From: Mycoplasma sp. 2045
GTDB lineage: Bacteria; Bacillota_I; Bacilli_A; Mycoplasmatales; Metamycoplasmataceae
Direction: 5' to 3'
Assembly (NCBI RefSeq): GCF_024582715.1
Contig: NZ_CP102083.1
Coordinates: forward strand, 701,085 to 765,084
DNA: 64,000 bases
Position 1 is the first letter of the stretch. Each line of letters starts with the position of its first letter. A model generated the notes under the pieces. That model was given only the letters and a program-made list of their open reading frames with translations. It was not told the DNA's origin and made no database searches. This document shows, in pieces, positions 31,683 to 41,062 of this stretch. Both the position numbers and the translations under genes were made by a program.

Positions 31683-32408
31683 ATGAACTTAATATTATTT
31701 TATTTATCTAACTTACACAAGGGAAATAACTACATAATTTATAAAAATCTTAAAAGCATTCCTAAAATCGATATGAATCTATTAACACAATGAGTAAAAG
31801 AGTACGTGAAAAAGAAAATAAAGTTTATTACCATTTTAGATGAAGAATATCCTTTGAATTTAAACATTATTAAATATCCACCTTATGTGCTTTATATGTA
31901 TGGAAACACTTCACTGCTTAAAAACAAAAATAAAGTTTATCTAGTTGACGAAAGAAACATGCTAGATAGTTTTAATTCTGAAAAACAGCTTGAAAATATG
32001 GTTAATTCTCATGTGCTAATTACCAATGACTATAAAGAAAGTGAAAAATCTATTGTTGATTTTTATAGAAATCACAATGGTTCTATTATTCACATTCTAA
32101 AAGAAGGTTTTAATGATGAGATTTTAAAACAAACCTTAAAACCAAATGAACTTTATATATCTCAGTATCCCTTAAATTGTCATCCTAGAAGAGAATATTT
32201 TAAACAAGCAAATTTATTAAGTTCTTTATTGAGCAAACAATTTATTTCATTCTCCTTAAAAGGAGACTCAAAAGCAATACAGTTAGTGAATTACTTTGCT
32301 GATATTGGTAAGGATATAAAATGTTTCCCTAGTGATGATTTTAGTGATTTGAATAATCAGCTTATTAAGTCCGGAGCTACTTTAATTACTTCTGTTACTG
32401 AAATTTAG
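31683..32408 (+). CDS. Degenerate DprA-like protein
   Basis: DprA protects incoming single-stranded DNA and loads RecA during transformation. This 241-residue product keeps the frame of the family: ITILDEEYPLNLNIIKYPP then VLYMYGN, the mid-region QYPLNCHPRREYFKQANLL and the final LIKSGATLITSVTEI. The parts that bind DNA are eroded. The usual IVGSR motif is VYLVDERN, and the later glycine-rich GSR and FAVPG segments are replaced by FSLKGDS and KCFPSD. It may be a diverged or non-canonical DprA, or a gene in decay. The start follows a strong TAGGAGGAGAAA. It diverges from ldhD. Confidence 0.75.
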
Positions 32409-32413
32409 AAATA

Positions 32414-32450
32414 AAAAAACGCGCCACATAATTGTTGTGACGCGTTTTAC
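32414..32450. terminator. Bidirectional terminator between the DprA-like gene and rpmA
   Basis: AAAACGCG and CGCGTTTT arms with an inner CACA/TGTG pair (one mismatch between) give a strong GC-containing hairpin with A/T tracts on both sides. Confidence 0.85.
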
Positions 32451-32464
32451 TATATAAATTAAAA

Positions 32465-32725
32465 TTAGTTTTGTCTTTCAGGATATACAGAAACATACTT
32501 TCTGTTTCTTCTGCTTTCGTATTTTACGTATCCATCGATTTTTGAGAATAATGTATCGTCTCCACCACGACCAACATTTTGTCCTGGGAAAATTTTTGTT
32601 CCTCTTTGACGGTAAATGATTGATCCTGCTGTTGCAAATTGTCCATCACCTAATTTAGCACCTAAACGCTTACTATGAGAATCACGACCGTTACGGGTAG
32701 AACCACCGGCTTTCGTGTGTGCCAT
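32465..32725 (-). CDS. rpmA: 50S ribosomal protein L27
   Basis: L27 has 86 residues and its N-terminus reaches the peptidyl transferase centre. The product starts [16 protein letters not shown], so it begins directly at the mature form. Many Firmicutes and Mollicutes have an extra N-terminal piece ending in FFA that the protease Prp removes, and prp lies between rplU and rpmA; neither is seen here. It is 7 nt after rplU and ends before a bidirectional terminator. Confidence 0.97.
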   Translation of the reverse strand: MAHTKAGGSTRNGRDSHSKRLGAKLGDGQFATAGSIIYRQRGTKIFPGQNVGRGGDDTLFSKIDGYVKYESRRNRKYVSVYPERQN

Positions 32726-32732
32726 ATTCTAA

Positions 32733-33032
32733 TTACCCTTCGATTTTTGTAATTTTAACACGTGTGTAAGGTTGACGGTGTCCTAATTTTCTTTTGTGAG
32801 TAGACTTTGCATTGTGACGATATACAACAATTTTCTTTGCTTTCCCTTGTTTTTCGATTGTTCCGTAAACTACAGCATTAGATAAGTAAGGTCTCCCTAC
32901 TTTATCGTTAACTAATAAAACTTTGTCAAATTTAACTTCTGAGTTTTCTTGACCTTCAAGTTTTTCAACGAAGATTGTTTGACCTTCTTTAACTAAAAGT
33001 TGTTTTCCACCTGATTCGATAATTGCAAACAT
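32733..33032 (-). CDS. rplU: 50S ribosomal protein L21
   Basis: L21 has 99 residues: MFAIIESGGKQLLVKEGQTI at the start and HKRKLGHRQPYTRVKI at the end. The ATG at 33032 follows GGAGGTATTGC. A longer reading frame to 33077 is not used, since that region is the conserved RNA leader. Confidence 0.97.
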   Translation of the reverse strand: MFAIIESGGKQLLVKEGQTIFVEKLEGQENSEVKFDKVLLVNDKVGRPYLSNAVVYGTIEKQGKAKKIVVYRHNAKSTHKRKLGHRQPYTRVKITKIEG

Positions 33033-33108
33033 GCAATACCTCCAAAATGTGGCTCGTCTTTGAGGTGGCTTATGCACTTGATGAACCTCTTTAGTACGGT
33101 TACAAATG
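33033..33108 (-). ncRNA. L21-type ribosomal protein leader (mRNA regulatory element)
   Basis: The minus-strand segment before rplU contains blocks I associate with the Firmicutes L21 leader. These are AGGTTCATCAAGTGCA, then AAGCCACCTC, then GAGCCACATTTTGGAGGT just before the ATG. CCACCTC can pair with either an upstream AGAGGT or the GGAGGT ribosome site, which gives alternative structures. Autoregulation by L21 is the expected role. A -10 like box (TATAAT) lies around 33118-33124. Confidence 0.65.
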
Positions 33109-33234
33109 TAACATGCTTATTATATAGTAATAAAGTAAAATTAGTAAGTTTTTTTAGTTTAAAAATATAGAAGTTATACAAATTTTTTCAATGAAATGAT
33201 GACTTTAAATTGAAAAATTATGAATAATGATTTT

Positions 33235-33477
33235 TTAAAATAATAAGTAATTTTCAATTACATTAGAAATTTTCTTAACAGTATTATCTCACTTGAATTC
33301 TTGATCTTTACCTTTAACTGAACCTGAATTTGATGTAAATGACTTAAATAAACCAAGAATAGATATTGCGCTTTGAACTATCGATGGAATTAACGGAACT
33401 AAAGCGGCAAACGAAAAACCAGGTTGAATTTGCGAATACTTTTCTTTTTCTAGTGGTTTTAGATCATTAAGTTTCAT
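33235..33477 (-). CDS. Small protein (80 residues) with a hydrophobic centre, unknown function
   Basis: I do not recognise this protein. It has a polar N-terminus (MKLNDLKPLEKEKYSQIQPG), then a hydrophobic stretch at residues 21-43 (SFAALVPLIPSIVQSAISIL), a Ser/Gly/Lys hinge, a UGA-coded Trp, and a C-terminal amphipathic helix (VKKISNVIENYLL). The ATG at 33477 has a strong AAAGGAGG ribosome site. A TATACA box lies upstream and a terminator separates it from the YitT-like gene. Membrane insertion is likely. It could be a secreted peptide or a small regulator; nothing decides this. Confidence 0.65.
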
Positions 33478-33514
33478 AGTTAGCCTCCTTTCATTTGTAT
33501 AGTAAAAATTGATC

Positions 33515-33540
33515 AAAAAAGAACAGTTTTTTTACTGTTC
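33515..33540 (-). terminator. Terminator overlapping the end of the YitT-like gene
   Basis: On the minus strand GAACAGT pairs with ACTGTTC around an A-rich loop and is followed by TTTTTT. The stop codon is inside the stem-loop. Confidence 0.85.
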
Positions 33541-34914
33541 TACATAGTTTGTATTGAAATTACCAGAAACTTTAGCTACTTTTGAGCAAGAAACTCAAAC
33601 AGTAGGATCGATTATTTTTAAATCAGCAATTAAGTTTTTCTCTTCTAGAAGAAGAATTGTAGTTTCAATTTTAATTGCAGTTTTACCTGTGTAACCTGAT
33701 TTGAAACGTTCAATTCTGTAACTGTGTCAGTAATTAATAAGTTTGAAGTAAGCAATAATTCTTTCAGGATTTGATGAAATAATTGTTAAGTTTACTTTCT
33801 TATATTTAGGATATAACATACCAACAACTAAGTTAGTAACTATTAAGTATAAGAATGTTGAAAGTTCTCTCATTCCGAATAACTCACCATTTTGATTTGG
33901 ACGAACAAATCCATAAATAAGTACAAATGTAACTGCTGTTACGAAACCAACAATAACAAGAATTGAACTAACACTTTTCTTATGTTTTGTTGAGAAGTAG
34001 TAAGCAATAATATCTGTTCCACCAGTTGAACCACCAACTTTTCACGAAATAGCTATCCCTGTACCAATAAATACTGCTCCAAGACATCCATAAAGTAAAA
34101 CACCTCAGCTGATTCCATCTGAATATCAAGCTAATTGTGTTAATTGTTCAATTGAATATTGAGCGTATTTTTCAAATTCTGCAGCTTTCTCAGCACTAAA
34201 TGCACTTGGATTTAATTTAAAATCAATTAATTCTTTTAAATTAGCTTGCCCAGGTGTTGAAGCGACTTCAACAATTGCTTTAGTATCTTTAATTGATACA
34301 TTGTAATTATCATAGTCAATAGGAACTAAATTGATTTTCTCAAATAAGAATGAATGAACATGCTCTTCTGTGAAAATAAAGTTTGTTAATTGTAAACAAA
34401 GCATAAAGAATAAAGTTAATCCTATAAAACTAAACTTGACTTTTCTTCAAAATATAATGAATAAAGGTAAATTGCATGCAAAATAAATTAAAGCAAAATA
34501 GTTTCTTAAAACAGGAAATAAATATTGCAAGATAGTAGGAATTCCTGTAATTCCAGAAGGAATTGTGTCTGCTTTTGATAAAAAGATGTGAATTCCAAAG
34601 TTAAAAATTAATGCTGATACAAAAGTAAGCACTAGTTTTAATCAATATTTAACCCAAAACGTCTTAAATGTAAGCTTACTTTGTTTTGAATTATTTAAAT
34701 ACTTGGCCATCTTGTATTTTAATTTTTCTTCTTCTTTTTTAATATCAGCAGGGTTGATTATCACTGCTGAATTATTAGCATCCAGATTCATTGAAGCTTT
34801 ATTAATAAGGTCAATTTTCTTTGACTTAAATTTGAAATAATTAGTAATTCAAGATGATTTTGGTGTAGTAGTTTTATTGCAATTTTCATTTGCAAAATTA
34901 TCTTTATTCTTCAT
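33532..34914 (-). CDS. YitT family membrane protein
   Basis: The 460-residue product matches the YitT family: about six membrane segments (DUF161-like) followed by a soluble C-terminal domain (DUF2179-like). Landmarks are FNFGIHIFLSKADTIPSGITGI, the later KVGGSTGGTDIIAYY and a C-terminal part with NLTIISSNPERI and TTILLLEEKN. An additional polar loop of about 80 residues (TEEHVHSFLF to SIEQLTQLA) interrupts the membrane domain, and a polar N-terminus of about 80 residues precedes it. The function of YitT proteins is unknown. It has no Shine-Dalgarno, but a TATAAA lies 9 nt before the ATG. Confidence 0.8.
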
Positions 34915-34923
34915 GAAACATAT

Positions 34924-34929
34924 TTTATA
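34924..34929 (-). promoter_or_regulatory. -10 box of the YitT-like gene, leaderless-type
   Basis: A minus-strand TATAAA ends 9 nt before the ATG at 34914, with no ribosome site between. Confidence 0.45.
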
Positions 34930-35082
34930 TTATTATCAATTAAATAATTAAAAAATTCCAAATCATATGTCTGAAATTCTTATGATAATTAGAATTACAA
35001 AATAGCCATAAAAGCTGTAATTTTTAAGTACACTAAAACACATATAATCAGTTCAAGCTAGAATATTTTGTAATCAGTTTAT

Positions 35083-35125
35083 AAAAAAATCAAAAACAGC
35101 TCGTGTCATTATTGAGATGTTTTTG
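35083..35125 (-). terminator. Terminator after the trigger-factor gene
   Basis: On the minus strand CAAAAACA pairs with TGTTTTTG, with an inner CTC/GAG pair, followed by ATTTTTTT. Confidence 0.75.
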
Positions 35126-35136
35126 ATTTAATACAT

Positions 35137-36282
35137 TTATTTACTTAAATACTTTTGTAGGTATTCTTTATTTTCTTCAAAAACTGCAGGTTCATTTTTT
35201 GATAAGTAGTATGTCCCTAGTTTTTTAAGTAAAACAATATTTGAAATTGCTTGAACACCGAATTGGTTAGCTTTTTCTCCAAAAATAGTGAATAATTTTT
35301 GTCTTTCTTCTTCCATTTCACTGTACTCAATTTTAATTCCTAACTTCTTATTGAATAGCATAGTTCAGAAGTAGTTCATAATTGTAGATTTAACAACTTC
35401 TCTTTTATCTCCTGTGAAGTCTTCTTTAAATCTAAATTCTTTCATATCGTTTTCAATTAATTCATTGTCAATTTCGAGTAATTGATTAAATTCTTTTAAT
35501 AATTGACCTAAAATGTTTTCACCATAAGCAAAAACAGAATCATTAACAATTTGTTCTAAAATTGTTTTTTCAACATATTTTCTAACATCATCCATATTTT
35601 TAATTTGGTCAATATTTAATAAGTGAACATTTTCTGCAGTAATTGGCATTTCTTTAATTTCAACAATTTGAATAGGTTTGACTAAAAAGTCTCTTCCAGC
35701 ATAATTTACAGTAACAACTTCTCCTAGTTTTGCACCAATTAATTGTTTTTCAAATTGATGTTCACTTTCAGGATTTGCAATAATTTGATATTTTTCAAAT
35801 TTAGCTTCTTGCATATCTGCAGGTTTAGTTTCAATGATTACATTATCATTAGTTTCAACTACGTCTCTATCAACATTAAGTTTAAATTTGTAACCTGAAA
35901 TAAATAAGTTATAAAACTCATCAATTTTTGCATTATAGTCATTTGATAATAACTTAAATGGTTCAGGTTTAATATCTAAATTATATTTTTCAAGGTTATC
36001 TTCATAGAAAACTTTTAATTTAAATGAAAAATCTTCAATTGTGAATTTAACATCTTGTGGAACTGGTAAAAATGCAATTTTATCTGCATCTTTAAGATTC
36101 ATTTCTTCCATTAATTTTTGTTTAACTGAATCCATATAAGCATTTGATGCTGATGTTAAAATAAGTTTTTGATCAATTTTCTGACCTTCTCTTTTATTTG
36201 ATTCTAAGTAACTTAAAACATTATTTTGTACAGTTAATCATTCTTTTTTATCAACTGTGAACTCTCTAATTTCGAACTTCAT
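35137..36282 (-). CDS. tig: Divergent trigger factor (ribosome-associated chaperone)
   Basis: Trigger factor meets nascent chains at the ribosome exit. This 381-residue product has the order expected: an N-terminal alpha/beta part, a middle part with the PPIase-domain remnant (NDNVIIETKPAD then QLIGAKLGEVVTV), and a long helical C-terminal part (FAYGENILGQLL, LEIDNELIENDM). It is shorter than the usual 430-480. The PPIase active-site residues and the ribosome-binding GFRxGKxP signature are not visible, so it may not bind like the standard protein. AGGAG precedes the ATG. The gene diverges from ligA. Confidence 0.65.
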
Positions 36283-36399
36283 AATTTCTCCTCGATCTAT
36301 TAATATTTTAATTATATACAAATATAAAAATAATGTGTCTGAAAATTTAGCAAATAACTGACTAATTTGCTTATTTTGTTTAAAACTTTATATAAGCTA

Positions 36400-36405
36400 T
36401 ATAAT
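36400..36405 (+). promoter_or_regulatory. -10 box of ligA, leaderless-type
   Basis: A TATAAT ends 8 nt before the ligA ATG, with only TTAAAAAT between and no Shine-Dalgarno sequence. Confidence 0.55.
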
Positions 36406-36413
36406 TTAAAAAT

Positions 36414-38558
36414 ATGAAAATACCTGCTACAAAAAACGAAATAAAAGACTACATTATTGAGCTTACAAATGAGTTAAATAAACTCAATCACGCTTACTAC
36501 AATCTAGATAAACCACTTGTTGATGACTTTGTTTATGATAGTAAATTAAGAGAACTTGAAGAGCTTGAAATTAAGTATCCTGAGTTTATTCAAGAAGATT
36601 CTCCCACAACTAAAATTGGTGGTGTTCCAAGCTTAAACTTCTCTAAATATACTCATCAAAAACCAATGCTTTCACTAGCTAAAGCATATTCGCAAGAAGA
36701 AGTTAATGATTTTATTAAAAATGCTACAGCACCTATAAATTCATCACAAATTAACTTCAATCTTGAACCTAAAATTGATGGTCTATCAATCTCATTAATT
36801 TACAAAGATGGTAAATTAGCAAATGCAGTAACTCGTGGAGATGGTAAAGTTGGTGAAGATGTTACTAAAAATGCTCTAATCATCAAAAGCATCCCTAAAA
36901 CAATTAATTATCTAAAACCAATTGAAATAAGAGGGGAAATTTATATTAACAAATCTAAATTCCTTGAAATTAATCAACAATTAAAAGAAGAATTCGAAGA
37001 GAAGAAACTTGAATTTATTAATAAAACTTGACCAGCTTATTTAGCTAAATTAGGTGATTACAATAATGGTAAAATCAAAGCACTTCCAAAGGAACCAAAA
37101 GAGCCTACAGAAGATTATTTTGCTAATACCAGAAATATGGCAGCAGGTACTTTAAGACAGAAAAATGGTAAATTAATCATTCAGAGAGATCTTCAAATCA
37201 TTATGTATGATATTGTCGATCCATTAGAGCACGGTCTAAAAGAACAATCACAGATTGTTGATTTCTTAAAATCATTAAACTTACCTACACATCAATATCA
37301 CTACGTAGAAAAAGATTTTCAATCAATAATCAAAAGAATTAATGAGTTTGAATTAGTTAAAGATTCATTTAAGTATGACTGTGATGGTTTTGTCATTAAG
37401 CTGAATCAACTTGAATATTGAGATTTATTAGGTAAAACTGCTAAATTCCCTAGATATGCAATTGCATATAAATACAAAACTGAAGAAGCATATCCGATTA
37501 TTAAAAAGATAGTAGCTACAGTTGGTAGAACCGGAAAAATAACTTATGTAGCAAGTTTCGACCCTGTCGAGTTAGTTCAAACAACAGTTTCAAATGCAAC
37601 ACTTCACAACTATGATTTTATTTCTAATATGAACATAAACATAGGTGACCAAGTTGTTTTAATCAAATCTGGTGAAATTATTCCTAAAATTATTGAGTTG
37701 AAAACTAAATACACAAATTCAATTTTCCCTAAGGTTCTAAATTGTCCTTCTTGTAATTCAGTTTTAGTTGAATACCCAGGAATTGTTGATCAATTTTGTG
37801 AAAATCCAAACTGTTATGAAAAACTAACTAGAAACTTATCATTCTTTGTTTCTAGAGATGCACTTAACATTGTTTCACTAAGTGAAAAGACACTTAACTT
37901 CTTCTTTGATAAAGGTTGAATTACAGACCAATATTCAATTTTTAATCTAAAGGATAAAGCTGATGAAATTCTTGAATTCTTCAAAGAAAATTCATCAAAT
38001 CCTGATGTTAAAATCAAGATTGCTGATAAAAGATTAAGCAACATTTTAGTTTCTATTGAAGAAGCAAAAAATGTTGAATTACATAAAGCATTATTTGCTT
38101 TAGGAATCAAAAACATAGGTCTCGTAGTTGCAAAAACTATTTCAGAAAAATTAACAAAACTTTCAGACCTATTCGAAATTAACCTTGATGAATACCTTTT
38201 AATTAATTCAATTGGACCTGAAATAGTTCAATCACTTAAAGATTTTGTCACAGATAATAAAAATAAAGAATTGATACAAAAATTAGACAGTGTGTTAATT
38301 TACAAATCATCAAATAATGAACCTAAATCAGATAAACTTAAAAATCAAACTTTTGTAATTACAGGTACGCATTCAGTTTCTAGAGATGAACTTTCAAAAA
38401 TCATTGAGCAAAATGGAGGAACTGTTTCATCTTCAATTTCAAGTAAAACAAATTACTTAGTTGCTGGAGAAAATGTTGGAGCAACTAAATTTGATAAAGC
38501 AAACAAATTAAATGTTCCAATTATAAGTGAGCAAGACTTATACGAAATGATTAAATAG
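36414..38558 (+). CDS. ligA: NAD-dependent DNA ligase
   Basis: LigA joins Okazaki fragments and repair nicks using NAD+. It has 714 residues. The Ia domain (HAYYNLDKPLVDD) is followed by the adenylation domain with catalytic Lys in LEPKIDGLS, and TRGDGKVGEDVT. The OB fold (GRTGKITYVASFDPV), a C4 zinc finger (CPSC...CENPNC), a helix-hairpin-helix stretch (LGIKNIG...) and a C-terminal BRCT domain (TFVITGTHS, then GGTVSSSISSKTNYLVAG) follow in order. Three UGA-coded Trp residues interrupt it. Confidence 0.97.
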
Positions 38559-38578
38559 CACTTGTTGCTATTTTTTTA
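38553..38578 (+). terminator. Terminator after ligA
   Basis: AAATAGCA/TGCTATTT stem with a 5-nt loop runs into a T tract and overlaps the stop codon. Confidence 0.85.
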
Positions 38579-38581
38579 TAC

Positions 38582-38607
38582 AAAAAACCAGTCATTATAA
38601 CTGGTTT
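38582..38607 (-). terminator. Terminator of the rpsP-trmD-rplS operon
   Basis: On the minus strand AAACCAGT pairs with ACTGGTTT around a 7-nt loop, followed by TTTTG. Confidence 0.85.
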
Positions 38608-38634
38608 CGTATGTAATAAGGTATTGTGATTAAA

Positions 38635-38991
38635 TTATTTGTTCTTTTTGATTTCTTTAAGACGAGCACTTTTTCCACTAAGATTTCTCATGTAGTAAAG
38701 TCTTTTTCTTCTAACTTTGTTTGAACGAACTACTTCGATGTGTGCGATTAAAGGTGAGTTAACTGGAAATGTTCTTTCAACACCAATTCCGTAAGAAATT
38801 TTTCTAACTGTGAACATTTCTCTTGTACCTGATTCTTTTTTACTGATTACTAAACCTTCAAAAATTTGAATACGTTCTTTTTCACCTTCACGGATACGTA
38901 CGTGAACTTTAACATTGTCTCCTGTTTTGAATTCAGGTAAGTCTGTACGTAATTGTGGGTGTTCTACTAACTCTAATAATCTATTTCTCAT
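38635..38991 (-). CDS. rplS: 50S ribosomal protein L19
   Basis: L19 sits at the subunit interface. It has 118 residues: [50 protein letters not shown] and [10 protein letters not shown]. It starts inside trmD (11-nt overlap). The rpsP-trmD-rplS order is classical; rimM is missing from the block. Confidence 0.97.
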   Translation of the reverse strand: MRNRLLELVEHPQLRTDLPEFKTGDNVKVHVRIREGEKERIQIFEGLVISKKESGTREMFTVRKISYGIGVERTFPVNSPLIAHIEVVRSNKVRRKRLYYMRNLSGKSARLKEIKKNK

Positions 38992-39667
38992 TTTTAATTA
39001 TCCTTTCATAAAGGTCAGGTCTATTCTTTTTAGTTTTTTCTAAACTAGCCTGCTCTTTTCATTCTTTAATTTTCTTATGGTCTCCATTAAGCAATACTTC
39101 AGGTACTAAGTAACCTTTGTATTCTCTTGGTCTTGTATATTGTGGATGTTCTAATAAACCTCTACCTTGGAAAGATTCATTTTGATGTGATTCATCTCTA
39201 ATAGCCCCTGGAAGTAATCTGATAATACTATCAGCCATTACCATTGATGGTAATTCTCCTCCTGTAAGTACATAATCACCTATTGATAATTCAATATCAA
39301 CAAAATTAAGTACTCTTTCATCAAACCCTTCATACCTTCCGGCGATGAAAGTGATTTGATCTTTTTTAGATAATTCCTCTGCTATTTCTTGAGTGAATTG
39401 TTTACCTTGTGGAGAAACTAAAATTCTATATCCACCGTTATTTTCTAAACTTTCTAAAGCTAAGTCAATTGGTTCTACTTGTAAAAGTAGCCCGTGACCA
39501 CCACCATAAATCTCATCGTCAACTTTTCTATGTTTATCTTTAGAAAAGTCTCTAAAATCAACCACATTAAATTCCACTAGCCCTTTTTCTTTAACTAAGT
39601 TAACAATACTTTCATTAACAAAAGGTTCATAGTATCTAGGGAATAAAGTAAGAAAATTAATTTTCAT
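38981..39667 (-). CDS. trmD: tRNA (guanine37-N1)-methyltransferase
   Basis: TrmD methylates G37 next to the anticodon and prevents +1 frameshifting. It has 228 residues. The trefoil-knot region is intact: [62 protein letters not shown] and YTRPREYKG. Its ATG overlaps the rpsP stop (TAATG). Confidence 0.97.
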
Positions 39668-39915
39668 TATTTTTTAAGTTCTGAAGTTAATTTGTGAGCT
39701 CTAAATAAGTTAGCAACAGTAATTGTAGGTTGTGCACCTTGTTTTAATCATTTTGCAGTTAATTCTTTGTTTAAAACAAATTCTTTAGAAGATGGATTGT
39801 AGTGTCCTAAAGCTTCGATAAATTTACCATCACGTGGTGATCTGGCGTCAGCCACAACAATTTTGTATACTGGTCTGAACTTGTCACCCATTCTTTTTAA
39901 TCTAATTTTAACCAT
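39667..39915 (-). CDS. rpsP: 30S ribosomal protein S16
   Basis: S16 has 82 residues and helps assemble the small subunit. It reads [39 protein letters not shown], and ends in [22 protein letters not shown] ribosome site precedes the ATG. A hairpin-forming palindrome lies in the leader. It is the first gene of the operon. Confidence 0.97.
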
Positions 39916-39935
39916 TTTTACCTCCTTAATTAAGT

Positions 39936-39955
39936 GTAAAGCGCTAGTGCTTTAC
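39936..39955 (-). promoter_or_regulatory. Hairpin or operator in the rpsP leader
   Basis: A 20-bp inverted repeat (GTAAAGCGCT and AGTGCTTTAC, one mismatch) sits between a minus-strand TATAAT (39976-39981) and the rpsP ribosome site. Its position suits either a repressor site or an RNA structure bound by a ribosomal protein. Confidence 0.4.
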
Positions 39956-39984
39956 AGCTGTATAAATTTAGATATATTATAATA

Positions 39985-40025
39985 TAAAAAAATAAATCAC
40001 ACGCATTTTTTTACGTGTGATTTAT
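39985..40025 (-). terminator. Terminator after ecfT
   Basis: A perfect 12-bp stem (ATAAATCACACG and complement) with a 10-nt loop is followed on the minus strand by a T tract. Confidence 0.9.
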
Positions 40026-40036
40026 AGACCTAAAAA

Positions 40037-41062
40037 TTAAATAATTCTTGTTGCAATGTACCCAAATGGTAAGTAATTTGGATACACAATATTTACAATT
40101 AAGAATGATAATATAGCTAATATAACTAATAAAGAAATTAAATCAATTCAAGATTGTTTAATTTTTCTATATTTAGTTCTCTTAGCATATGGATCGTATC
40201 CTCTTGTTTCCATTGAGTTAGCTAAATCTTCAGCTTTTGAGAATGATGAAACGAATAAAGGAATAATCAATGTAGTAAATGCATCAATTTTTTCTTTAAT
40301 ATTCCCGTGCTTGAAGTCTACACCACGTGATGATTGTGCTTTGATAATTCTATTTGATTCATCAATTAATGTTGGTATGAATCTAAGTGCGATCGAAACA
40401 ATCATCGCAATAACGTGTGTAGGTACAAAAATGAATTTAAGTGGATATAAAAGATCTTCAATTGCTTTTGTTAATAATATTGGTCTTGTTGTGTTTGTTA
40501 ACAATGTAGTAATTAAAATCATTGTGTAAATTCTTAAAAATAAACTCAATGTTTTATTGATATTATCTAATGAAACACCATATTGAACTTTTTGAATAAG
40601 AGCATCTGAATGTTCACCTTTAAAAACAGATAACACACCATTTGTGTCTATTATTGTGTTATAAAAAGTTTTGCTTGCTGAAGTGTTAAAACTTCAGAAT
40701 CCATTCGTCCAGTAAGCTTGAGCTAACCTATTTACATCTTGATGATCTTTTAAATATGATTTGCTCAACATATTAGCAATATCATTATGTACTGTTTCGT
40801 TTGTTATAGTGTACAAGTTGACTGCAAAAATTACAACAGACACAAAGATAGGTAACTTAAGCATTTTAAGTAATGGTCTTACTCTTTTATTTGTGTAAAT
40901 ATACATAATAACAAGAGGTAAAAGTAAGATAACCATATCAATGAAATATCTAACCATAAACACCATTACAATATAAACAATAACCATAAGTAACTTAAAT
41001 CTAGGATCTAATTTATATAAAAATCCATCACCTGGAATGTAACGACCAAATACACTTTTCAT
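40037..41062 (-). CDS. ecfT: ECF transporter transmembrane subunit EcfT
   Basis: EcfT joins the two ATPases to interchangeable substrate-binding S components, importing vitamins and metals. It has 341 residues. It has an N-terminal GRYIPGDGFLYKLDPRFKL, several membrane segments and two cytoplasmic coupling motifs, SSRGVD and ETRGYD (family x-R-G). About 60 polar residues between helices (NETVHNDIANMLSK onward) are longer than usual. It is the last gene of ecfA1-ecfA2-ecfT; no S component is seen, so they are encoded elsewhere. Confidence 0.92.

Noticed and set aside
32993..33181. Frame over the L21 leader, and a longer L21 start at 33077
   Set aside because: The region is better explained as RNA leader; the ATG at 33032 has a proper ribosome site and gives the standard L21 start.
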